Below are positions 54,860-64,000 of a DNA stretch of 64,000 bases, piece by piece. The stretch covers positions 5,146,001 to 5,210,000 of the forward strand of contig NC_070564.1 in assembly GCF_026914185.1 (NCBI RefSeq). The letters run 5' to 3'. The notes under the pieces are model-generated. The model saw only the letters and a program-made list of their open reading frames with translations. It was not told the DNA's origin and made no database searches. The first letter of the stretch is position 1, and every line of letters begins with the position of its first letter. Position numbers and translations under genes: made by a program. This DNA comes from Puccinia triticina (taxonomy: Eukaryota; Basidiomycota; Pucciniomycetes; Pucciniales; Pucciniaceae).

Positions 54860-57040
54860 ATCATTGAAAGAGCAGGAAAGGCTTTCATCAGCTTCCAACT
54901 GTGTTACTTTAAAGATAAACTCAGATCGAGGATAAATTGATGAGTTTTATTTTGCTGAGGAGTTCAAAAGGGTGATACATGCTCTTCAGGAGACAAGGCG
55001 CGCATCAGAGCACATGAGTAGATAGACAATAATGAGGGCCAAGTAGAGAGAAGAGAGCATAGCCGCTACTAATGGATACGGATGCGCCGGTGGCATCAAT
55101 CAGGATACTATGATACATAAGATCACGTCGGTCCCACCACATCACAAACACGAGGGCGGGCGGTATGAGGAAAAGGGGATCGGATCAGGCCATGATTTTG
55201 GACTGTTCCCATTCGGTCAGAGGTTGCAACCCGAGGAGTGCCATTAGGAAGTGATCGATGGCGGCGCGTTGACGAGCGGCACCGTTGATGACGTCGGGGC
55301 CAGGCCTGACGAGTGAGGCCTCTGTGTCGGCCGGGGAAAATGGTTTTCGTTGGGCGTCAGTTTCCTCGACCAAGCTGGACTAGTCAGGAGGTTAGTACTT
55401 ACTCAGCATAGAGCTCAACAGAGACAAGACCGGATAGAGCTTCTGAACATCCGATTCCTCGGTCGCGTTCCCACTTGGTTTGCGGTACTGGACTCGTGTC
55501 AAAAGCTTGGTGATGATCACAAGATCGAGAATCAATGGTATCGCAAGAAGCGAGTCTTGACAGGTGACGTTGGAGATCACAATCTTGTTCCGACCGCCCC
55601 TATCAAGAAGACCCGAGGAGTAAATATTGAATGAGAACAGGAATGTGCTCGATCGAAGGTACTCACATCGCCAACTCGCTGTAGTATTACTCAGAAGGGA
55701 ACTACTGACAAGGTGATTGTAAGAGGCAATGCTGAGCGGTTTAATACCACTGTTCACAAGGAACTCGGCCAAACAACTTTTGATCTTTGTTTGTCCGGAC
55801 TTGAAATCATGTCCACCGATGAACCTACCGAGCTCCTCGGCGAGTTCAGCGCATCCAGGAACAAAGGTGTTCTGTGGGGCACCGTTGACGTAAGGGGCGC
55901 TCTCGTAGATACAAGCCATGGCAAGGAGAGTCGAGGGATAAATTCCGTCATGGTTGTTCCTCACAGCCTGCTCCATGTTGGGCGCAGTATCGTTGACACC
56001 TGGAATGATCTTTTCGGTGTTGGTGGCAGAGTACAATGACTTTGTCGAGTTTCTTGGCCGCCTTGAAGAGTGAGCTTGTTTGTTGCTGCCAGGCAGGACG
56101 TTGTCAGCTCGTTCTTCTTGTCTGGCGTTGATGCTGTTTTTGCGTAGAAACATCGGTTAGCAGAAATTGCGGGGTGCTTCCAAGATTTCCGAGGTAAACA
56201 ACACGAACAAGTCAGGGTAGCATACATTTGGTAATGGTTTCATCTGGCTCATCAAAGGGTTGAGTTGGTCCTGAAGGTCCCATTCCATGACCTTGGCCCG
56301 GTGTAGCCTGGTCGAGGGGCATCCCGCTGATATCTCCGCCGAGCACAAAATCAGGACCAACCATTGGTAACATGTCAGATAACGGGGTATGAACATCCTT
56401 GCCACTCTGGACATCTGATCCTGAGCGTACTGCGCAAGCGTTCGGGTGTCAGCAGGCGGGGAAAACAAGAGAAAATTGGCAGGAATTCGAGACAGACAAG
56501 TTGAGGCTCTAACTATACTGTGATGTAGTTGGGCGTTTGGATACCCTTGCGGTTGCGCCAGCCCAGCAAGTGTTGTGTTTGTTCGCCAGGAAGCCCGGAT
56601 AGTGGCTGTAACTGTGGTCCCATTGTTGCCAACCTAGCCTGAGCCTGCCGAAATGAGAAGGGGACAGGCAAGCCAATGATTTTCATACGGAAAACTCTTC
56701 AAAGAAAACACTGACCCGGTGGTAGAGACCTGACTTTCAGTTTTGAACTCGATGGTTTGCTTGGCAGGCTTGAGGACATACCCACCAGATGGGGCCTGGG
56801 TGACGAAAGTGTTCTCGCGGACGCTGGTAGCTCAAATCTGAGTATCCTGTACAGGGTCAAGCCAGCTGCATCAGATGATCGTATGACTCGGTAGTCGGGT
56901 GGAAATCAAAGCTTACGGTGTAGGTTGATTGTCCAGACTCCACCCGAGTGGAGTCGGCTCGTCTTCTCATAGCTACTGGGGTCTACGATTGGTACCGCGG
57001 CCGAAGCGCCGTTGGTGACGCCATTCGAATGTCCATTACT
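54860..57040 (-). pseudogene. Inverted, broken copy of INO1
   Basis: Reads on the minus strand as a copy of the 40900-43410 locus, exons, introns and 3' flank included. Several lesions are visible. The start codon region is not conserved upstream of the [23 protein letters not shown] sequence (about 57030). A one-base gain near 56972 shifts the frame in exon 1. The Rossmann glycine loop is altered by a deletion near 56630. Exon 6, which codes the GNNDGRNL motif, is missing with part of intron 5: a deletion of about 300 bp whose joint is near 55678. Long stretches still read as INO1, such as NTFVPGCAELAEELG and the C-terminal [18 protein letters not shown]. It cannot make a working synthase. 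Retained introns show it arose by DNA duplication rather than retroposition. Confidence 0.92.
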
Positions 57041-57133
57041 TGGATGACTTCCCTTCACGTCTGAGACCCTCGAGGTTGTAGATGTAGACCCGAGAAGCCT
57101 AGATTTTCGCCGGGAAATTTAGCTTTTGGGGCT

Positions 57134-57362
57134 CCAGTGCACATGAAAGTCATGAGCTGTAGGGTTGGGAAAACATTTTCCCTTCTACCAAAAATAGTCT
57201 GGGTGTGTAAATTGAGATCTGGGAGGCTCCCAGACTTGACGGGAAGTCCTCCAGTGGACGACTTCCCGTCCAGATCTCAATTTACACACCCAAATTCTTA
57301 ATTTTTGACAAAAAGAGAAGTGTTTTCCCAACCCTACAATTTATTGATTTCATGTGCACTGG
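57134..57362. mobile_element. 229-bp fold-back MITE
   Basis: Ends CCAGTGCACATGAAAGTCAT and, read inward from the right, CCAGTGCACATGAAATCAAT. GTAGGGTTGGGAAAAC and GTGTGTAAATTGAGATCTGG recur on both arms. No coding capacity or clear target duplication. Confidence 0.8.
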
Positions 57363-59452
57363 TTGATTTTTTGATAGGTGTTTTAATTTAGGATTTAGAG
57401 GGGCATCTAGAGCTCTCTAAATGACGACGGGAAGTCATCCAGTCCCACTCGTTCTTCAGGACGTCCGGACTCAATTAAAAAAAATATTCTGAAAACCAAT
57501 CAAACTGCGAACTTAGCACAAGTCCCTCGCCTGCCGGGGGGCAGGGGCGCGAAGCGCCTCGCACGAAGTGCAACCTCCCGTCAGGGAGGGACTTGCGTGC
57601 AATCCACGATTCCTGGCGTGAGAGCCCCGCGTGCAGTTGGTGTTTTTTGCAGGTGGCCAACTTTGTGCCCCCAAATCCCCCACTTCCCAGAGGGCATGTT
57701 GCCCGCCTCTTGAACCGGTGAAAGACCTGCATCTCCTCTTCAAATTGGTGGTAGGCCTGCCACCATTGCCCTCCTCCCATGAGCTGGAGATTGGCTCAAA
57801 GGAGCTCACTTTCCGAGAATCCTTTGAGATGACTAATAGAGTTGTACAGTTCTGTACAGTAAATCTCACTCCCTACACGGCCACTTTTCCTCCATGATTG
57901 GAAATTTCAACCGGGAGGATCAGGCCTTATATTGGGAGCTACAAGGCTCAAATTGCATCAAAAGAAGCGCAATGCCAAGCACTCCTCAAGTCCCAAGGGG
58001 TGACTTCAACAGATGAACGGTTGATTTTTAAAAAAGGAAAATGTGAAAAAAAGCCTAATACAGGCGGATATTCCTGGGGCTCTCAGGTTTTTCCAGGTAA
58101 GCCTCTCTGTGAGACAGAGACCCTGCGGGGCTGCCCCTTTGGGGCTCTCACAGTGAGGCTTTGTTAAGCTTGATCAAACTGGTTTTCAAAACATTTTGTT
58201 GCACCCGTGGTGTGCCTTGCGCAACTGTACCCCAGACTCCAACAGCATGGGATTATCTACATAATTAGCAATTTTTTTACTTCCTACCAAATCTATCAAT
58301 AACCAACTTCCTCAGAAAACCCCCAGTATAACATTGGCTGACTCCCTGTCGAGATCTGAGGGCCTCCCAGAAGTGATCATTGTTGATTTGGTAGAGGTCT
58401 TAATTTAGGAGTTAGAGGGGCATCTAGAGCTCTCTAAATGCCCACAGGAAGTCCTCCACTAACCATTTTCAGATATTTTTAAAATATTTCTGGAACCACC
58501 TGAGGTGGTTTTAAAAATATTTTGGAAACCAACTTGGTTTGAAAAATATTTCCAGATCAACCATTTGAAATGGTTTTGGAAACCATTTGGATGCTCCTTC
58601 TCTCACGGCACCGTTTTTGCAACCTTTTTGGCAACGGAATTTGTCCACAAACCAGATTCAGACCAATTTGGTTCTGACAACCACTATCCAATCAATTTGG
58701 TTTTGACAACCATCCCAAAACCTTTTGGTGCACCCGTGGTGTAGGGGGGTTCACATTTAAGGTGTTCAAAGTTGAAATCATAAAATTTTCAATGCATAAA
58801 ATCATAAAATCATAAAACTTTCAAGTGATGATTTCATATGTATCATTCTAGAAATGTTGCTCTAATTTGAGTGCTTGGGTGCAACATATTTTTTTCAGCT
58901 TAGAATTTTATGATTTTATGGTGTTATGATTTTATGCAAGTCAACTTTGAACACCCTAATTAGCCTGATTTCAAAATCAGTCTACAAACCTTGCTAAAAA
59001 TTGATGCTGCTCATGCAGGTCAATGCAAGGATATTCTGGAAAATAAATAGAGTTCTCAGCAAGACCTCTCCTGTAAAGGCCTCGCTGAAGGGAATGCTTA
59101 TGCAGTTTTTTATTCAAGTTTATGCAGAATCCCCCTAATAAGCTGTGCTGGTGCACCTGCAAAATTTAAATTTTGCACACGGGCCCTTAAGTTGTCAAGC
59201 CCATGGGCTTAAACCACACCCTGAACACATTTTTGTGCATTTCAGACCAAGGACAGTCCAGAAATATCTTGGCTAAGGTTTCTGCCCAGCCGTTCTTTTT
59301 TTTTTTTTTGAAATGTCACCCAGTCTGATTGGACCCACCTGTGTATATCAATGATTATGGACTTATAGGTTGGCATGTGGCCTGCATCAAGCCCCATAAG
59401 CCCATAGATGTATGTTCTAAACCCATAACCACAAGCCAAAAGGCACCGCTGT
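57363..59452. other. Repeat-rich spacer without a supported gene
   Basis: A module reading AGAGGGGCATCTAGAGCTCT occurs at about 57400 and again at about 58416. GCACCCGTGGTGT occurs at about 58202 and 58730. A plus-strand frame at 57898-58167 has a basic, Gly-rich composition and no domain. Around 57535-57590 there is a GC-rich patch containing CAAGTCCCTC words. Confidence 0.4.
58761..58955. mobile_element. 195-bp MITE, copy 2
   Basis: Same length and nearly the same sequence as 22138-22332. TTAA is on the left (58757-58760) and CTAA on the right, a one-base decay of the duplication. Ends GGTGTTCAAAGTTGAAATCA and ...CAACTTTGAACACC. Confidence 0.85.
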
Positions 59453-59779
59453 CAACGGTGGGTCGCTACTTTACTCTACAATAACTGGGGCTGTAGAGTA
59501 AAGTAGAAAGCTGCACCTAACATTTTTACAGTTATTGTTAGCGCTAGCGCGCGGATAGCCGCGTCACGGTTATTGTAACTGGCCTTTTTTTGTACAGCCG
59601 TTATTAGTAAAGTAATGTGTTATTGAGAAAATTAACATGTTATTAAGCAATTGAGGGTCAACTTGGCCCTTATCAAGCAGAGAAACACTTTATTGAGCAG
59701 TGAAAGGCCAAATCAGCCCTGAAATGGCCTTTTCTTGCTCAATATATTGATAAATACCTCCTGCTCTGCCCATAGATAT

Positions 59780-60670
59780 TAGAGATGTCACTTCGCACCC
59801 GGGTACCCGGGTACCTGCCTCAAATTTCCAGGATTCTGGCCACCCGCACCCACACCCGGCACCCGTTGACGGGTACCCGGGTGCGAAAGGCAGGTACCCG
59901 CGGGTACCTGCAGCCATCCCTCTCGATGACCGGACAGACCGGTCATTGAGAGGGCTCTGTCCCCTCAATGGCCGGACAGACCGGTCACCGAGAGGGCTGC
60001 AGTCCCCTTGATGACCGGACAGACTGGTCATCGAGAGGGCTGTGTCCCCTGAATGACCGGACCGACCGGTAATCGAGCTGCAGTCCCCTCAAGGACTGGA
60101 CAGCCCTCTCGACCGCCAGACCGGTGATTGGGCTGCAGTCCCCTCTGTCCGGTCATCAAGGGCAAATTTGGGGCAGGTACCTGTGTGGGTACCCGCAACG
60201 GTGGGCCGCTACGCTACATTTAGTCCGTAGTTCAGCGCAGCGTAGCGGATCTAAACTACAAATGACAGGGTTTTCCGTTAGCGGGCAGTGATTGCCCGCT
60301 ACCGCTAACAGGCACCCCTTGAAACTACAGGGCCTCTATCGCCGCTATCAGCGCTAGCAGTGCTATTCAACCGCTAAAAAAGCTGATAGCGCTGTTAGCG
60401 CCCGTTAGCGTAGCGCAGCGGCCCGTAGCGGGCGCTACAACTAACGGCAATGTGTCAGGAACTACGCAACGCTAAACTAGCGGATAGCGCACGCTACGGA
60501 TAGTTTAGCGTAGCGGCCCACCGTTGGTACCCGGGTACCCGCCTTAAAAACCCAGGATTCAGGATACCCGCACCCGCACCTGGCACCCGTCGGCGGGTAC
60601 CCGTCACTGAAGGCGGGTACCCGCCCACGGGTGCCGGGTACCCGCCAACGGGTACCCAGTGACATCTCTA
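59780..60670 (+). mobile_element. hAT-like TAGAGATG element, copy A, inside the outer element
   Basis: Ends TAGAGATGTCACT and its reverse complement. ATAGATAT lies on both sides (59772-59779 and 60671-60678), an exact 8-bp duplication as expected for hAT elements. The interior holds GGTACCCG-rich arms and a block of GATGACCGG minisatellite (59920-60170), and is split by a further element at 60196-60526. Copy B lies at 61067-61745 in the opposite direction. Confidence 0.9.
60196..60526. mobile_element. Innermost TIR element (CAACGGTGGGCCGC ends)
   Basis: 331 bp, ends CAACGGTGGGCCGCTACGCT and inverse, rich in GCTAGCG/TAGCGG words, no coding region. The flanks are GTACCCG on both sides. Copy B shows the empty site: there the same sequence reads TGTGGGTACCCGGGTACCCG with no insertion. 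Confidence 0.9.
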
Positions 60671-61066
60671 ATAGATATTGTAGCGGCCTTGAAAAGAAAA
60701 ACACCTGGCCAGTGCAATATTGATATTGCACCACATTTCCCCATTGCTACCGGTCCGGTTATTGTAGAGGGACCAAAAATTGCTACAATAACGTTACAAT
60801 ATCGATAACCGTAAAGTAGCGACCCACCGTTGCCGCTGGCAGTGGCAAACCAAGACATCAACATGCAGGGTCAAACCCACAACCACTCAAACTCACCAAA
60901 GGGAGCACCTAACCACCACACCATGACAGATTGCTAACAGAAAACCCATAATCTAATCAAAAAGTGTTGATTGAGGGGTATCCTCACCCATACATTTTTT
61001 TGCCAAAAAATTGACCCCAAACTGTCCAGACCCAGAAAAGAAAGGTACAGTGGAATGCCTTGCACA

Positions 61067-61745
61067 TAGAGATGTCACTGGGTACCCGTCGGCGGGTACC
61101 CGGCACCCGTGGGCGGGTACCCGCCTTCAGTGACGGGTACCCGCCGACGGGTGCCAGGTGCGGGTGCGGGTATCCTGAATCCTGGGTTTTTAAGGCGGGT
61201 ACCCGGGTACCCACACAGGTACCCGCCCCAAATTCGCCCTCGATGACCGGACAGAGGGGACTGCAGCCCAATCACCGGTCTGGCGGTCGAGAGGGCTGTC
61301 CAGTCCTCGAGGGGACTGCAGCTCGATTACCGGTCGGTCCGGTCATTGAGGGGACACAGCCCTCTCGATGACCGGTCTGTCCGGTCATCAAGACTGCAGC
61401 CCTCTCGATGACCGGTCTGTCCGGTCATCAAGGGGATTGCAGCCCTCTCGGTGACCGGTCTGTCCGGTCATCGAGGGGACAGAGCCCTCTCGATGACCGG
61501 TCTGTCCGGTCACCGAGGGGACAGAGCCCTCTCGATGACCGGTCTGTCCGGTCACCGAGGGGACAGAGCCCTCTCGATGACCTGTCATCGAGAGGGATGG
61601 CTGCAGGTACCCGCGGGTACCTGCCTTTCGCACCCGGGTACCCGTCAACGGGTGCCGGGTGCGGGTGCGGGTGTCCAGAATCCTGGAAATTTGAGGCAGG
61701 TACCCGGGTACCCAACGGGTACCCGGGTGCAAAGTGACATCTCTA
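61067..61745 (-). mobile_element. hAT-like TAGAGATG element, copy B
   Basis: 679 bp, ends TAGAGATGTCACTGGGTACC and inverse, with an exact 8-bp duplication CTTGCACA at 61059-61066 and 61746-61753. It contains at least six 42-bp minisatellite units (AGCCCTCTCGATGACCGGTC plus TGTCCGGTCACCGAGGGGACAG). It lacks the insertion seen in copy A. No transposase. Confidence 0.92.
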
Positions 61746-61770
61746 CTTGCACAAGCCAACAGGGTATGTA

Positions 61771-62329
61771 CAGTGGGTTTGCTATAATTTTTGGAGTGGA
61801 GTGAAAATGTGTGACACCCCAAGTTTCACCAAGAGGCATATCACCTGTGACCCAGCCCACCTCTCATCATTGGTCAGGAATCAACACCACCAACACCCCC
61901 AATACCTCATGAAACCCCTCAGAATTGACGGGATGGATGTTTTATTGATGCCAACCACCACTACACCCTGGCTTGGGATCAAATGTGCAATCATCAAGGC
62001 AATAATTTGGTGGTCAACAGCCCAAAAGCCTAAAAATAAAAATAAAAATATTTCTGACTTTTTTCTTTCATCTTCATTCTTCCCAAATCCCTCTGCATAC
62101 ACTCCCAATTATCTCATATTTTTCAAAAAAATATCCAGCAAGTTGAACATTTGCTGATAATTTCATCATTTTTATATCTTTTCTTCTACTTGCTGTGTAA
62201 TTATAATGTTTTTTCCATCTTTCTCCTTGACACCTGAGCCCTCCTGAGAAAGAAAATGGAGCCTTAATAGTTCTCCTTGTCCCTCAAAAATTAAAAAATG
62301 GTGCACCAAAAATTATAGCACACCCACTG
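61771..62329. mobile_element. 559-bp Tc1/mariner-like MITE
   Basis: Left end CAGTGGGTTTGCTATAATTT; right end read inward CAGTGGGTGTGCTATAATTT. TA on both sides (61769-61770, 62330-62331). The TA target and CAGT ends fit Tc1/mariner derivatives. No transposase frame is visible inside. Confidence 0.88.
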
Positions 62330-63214
62330 TACATAAACCAAGCATCTCCACCGCAGACCCTAAAGTTGGGGGACTAAATCATTTAGCTACCCAAACCCAA
62401 TTTAGAGCATTCCCACCGCGGGCCCTGAATTGGGACCCTAGTTGGAATTTTTGAGAATTTACTGCCTCAACCCGACCCATTGGGGGCGCTATTATTGTGA
62501 GAGAAGCTCAGAACAAGTGATGATTTACTATTGAAGAGAGGAAGTCAATATAAATACTATCTACACAACCTGTGACATGTGTCACTGTTGAGACTCTTGA
62601 CCATGCCACAACAGCTATTTGGGTACAAACTTTAGGGCCAACCTAACTCAACACAAGTCCCCCCTTCTGGGAGGCTTGCTGTGGATGGCTGCAAAGCGGA
62701 CCCTGCTGCAGGGACTGACTTGTACTGCACAACACCAAAAATTTGGCTGAGAAAGAAATCATGAATGGCTGGAGGAAAAATACTTAGCATCACCCAGCCT
62801 CCCCCTCAGCTCCTGTGGACCTGCCTCAGAGCCAAAATACACTTCTCAACCTCAGCTTTCAAATGGCGCTGGTCTCATTTCTCCAATCCTTACCATTTTT
62901 TCTGTGCTACTATTTTTTTTATTTTTAGAAAAAATGCAAACTAAGGATCTACAACCATCATGCCTTGTGGATCTTGGATTCACAAACCTGCAGATATCTG
63001 CAGATCCCAAAGCTGTAGCCACTCAATTTTTGCAGATAGGAAATTCAATCTTGTATATTATCAGAAGATCCTGTTGATTTTTCAACCAGAGAGCCCAAAA
63101 AAGGGGGTTGGAGAAGTGAGAGAAGAAGGATGACAGTGAGATAGGATTTTCTCATTGGAACAGCTCAAAGGCGGAAAAAGAGGGAAAGAACCAGTGGAGG
63201 TTGATCTGTTGTAC
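62330..63214. other. No gene recognised
   Basis: Contains two related words, GCATCTCCACCGCAGACCCT at about 62342 and GCATTCCCACCGCGGGCCCT at about 62407, which may be ends of a further repeat family. A CAAGTCCCCCC word at about 62654 resembles the one near 57520. Otherwise AT-rich. Confidence 0.4.
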
Positions 63215-63805
63215 CAATGGTGGGTAGTTATGTTACCAATAACAGTAACATATTAAGCGGTTATTGTTACAGTTACTCATAATAGTGGTGCACTACATTA
63301 TTGCACCACTGCTTGAATCAGTTTTTTCTGCTTTTTACATTATTGGGGCTCATGATGCGCCAGGTAAAAAGCCAATTTTAGCGCCAAAACGGCCCTTGAG
63401 GGCTTGTTATTGAATTATCCAAGCAATAATTATGGTCCTCAAAGTTGAATTTCATGCATGTATAAATGCATAAATCATAAATTCATAAAACTTTGTTTGC
63501 AGGGGATCTCACTAATCTGCTTAAGTAATCTTTGGCTTTCCCAGCCAAAGAATTTTTATGAATTTATGATTTACGCATTTATGCATGGATGAATTCCAAC
63601 TTTGAAAACCATAAATGTAGTGTAACGGCGTCGGAAAAAGACCCGTTACGCTAACCATATGCCACTTAAACAGCCTTTTACTTGTAACTTCACAGGGCAC
63701 AGTGGATAAAGCAGGTAGTCACATTACACAAATAGCGCTGATAATGAAATTTAATGTTACACAAATAGCACTGATAACCCAATGTAACATAACTACCCAC
63801 CGCTG
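63215..63805. mobile_element. TIR element (CAATGGTGGGTAGTTA ends) with a nested MITE
   Basis: Left end CAATGGTGGGTAGTTATGTT; right end read inward CAGCGGTGGGTAGTTATGTT. The fragment at 16595-16799 is the same family. No target duplication could be matched. The internal word GCCCTTGAGGGCTTGTTATT is shared with the 16.7-kb fragment. No coding region. Confidence 0.75.
63434..63610. mobile_element. 177-bp hairpin MITE nested in the previous element
   Basis: Ends GGTCCTCAAAGTTGAATTTC and, read inward, GGTTTTCAAAGTTGGAATTC. The arms contain TAAATGCATAAATCATAAAT. The fragment at 16.7 kb lacks this insert at the matching place. Confidence 0.8.
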
Positions 63806-64000
63806 CCTCCAGCTTGCAATGTATGCATTGCCATGCCATTGGGTCAAGGTATCACAGGTACACCACCTCTGGTACCGCGGGTACCCACCTAGGCAGTAAA
63901 AGGTGCCTAATTTTGGTCAAAAAAAATCCTGGTACCCGGGTACCAAATGCCATCCTTAATCTCAACTAGAGAATTTCAAAACAGACTTGGCTACCAGTTG
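63806..64000. repeat. Decayed GGTACCCG-type repeat at window edge
   Basis: GGTACCGCGGGTACCCACC at about 63871 and GGTACCCGGGTACC at about 63931 resemble the arms of the TAGAGATG elements. The ends are lost or outside the window. Confidence 0.5.

Larger units (their letters stand above)
59453..60832. mobile_element. Outer TIR element (CAACGGTGGGTCGC ends)
   Basis: Perfect 21-bp inverted ends beginning CAACGGTGGGTCGCTACTTT. The flanks CCGCTGT and CCGCTGG agree at six of seven bases. The sequence belonging to it is 59453-59779 and 60679-60832, AT-rich with many TTATTG words and no coding region. The rest is the inserted element 59780-60670 and its duplicated target. Confidence 0.85.

Noticed and set aside
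1..64000. tRNA, rRNA or CRISPR features
   Set aside because: No cloverleaf or rRNA-like stretch was recognised by eye, and the tandem arrays present are minisatellites in a eukaryotic context, not CRISPR arrays. A tRNA scan was not possible here.

Overview
This window looks like a repeat-rich piece of a basidiomycete genome, most likely a rust fungus (Pucciniales, Puccinia-like). The reasons are intron-dense genes with short GT-AG introns (alpha-1,3-glucan synthase carries 17), a Ty1/copia element with fungal-type motifs, rust-style multi-membrane proteins of unknown function, and a very high load of small terminal-inverted-repeat (TIR) elements. The organism call is inference; the gene calls come from translated motifs and splice phases worked out by eye.

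Layout. 0-4 kb: the 3' end of an MFS transporter, then a five-exon membrane protein on the minus strand. 4.7-10.9 kb: a full-length, very young copia retrotransposon (768-bp LTRs, 5-bp target duplication GACAA) that landed just after the fifth codon of an older ORF. 11-22 kb: a gene-poor repeat block with fold-back elements, minisatellites and a 1.5-kb palindrome built from a GATGACCGGTC-type minisatellite. 22.7-24.8 kb: a 673-residue disordered protein gene. 28.3-43.1 kb: the gene-rich core on the plus strand, with alpha-1,3-glucan synthase (18 exons, 2445 residues), an unknown three-exon gene, and inositol-3-phosphate synthase INO1 (8 exons, 576 residues). 43.5-45.3 kb: a PIF/Harbinger element with a sibling copy inserted inside it. 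46.1-53.3 kb: TVP38-like Golgi membrane protein, a possible RNase P protein-like gene and a class I methyltransferase. 54.9-57.0 kb: a broken, inverted copy of INO1. 57-64 kb: a dense nest of TIR elements, including three elements inserted one inside another with target duplications still readable.

The genes do not form an obvious pathway. Alpha-glucan synthase (cell wall), INO1 (inositol lipid precursor) and TVP38 (Golgi membrane) are housekeeping or surface functions. The most unusual content is the mobile DNA: several insertions can be ordered in time, and one element family has intact empty target sites elsewhere in the same window.
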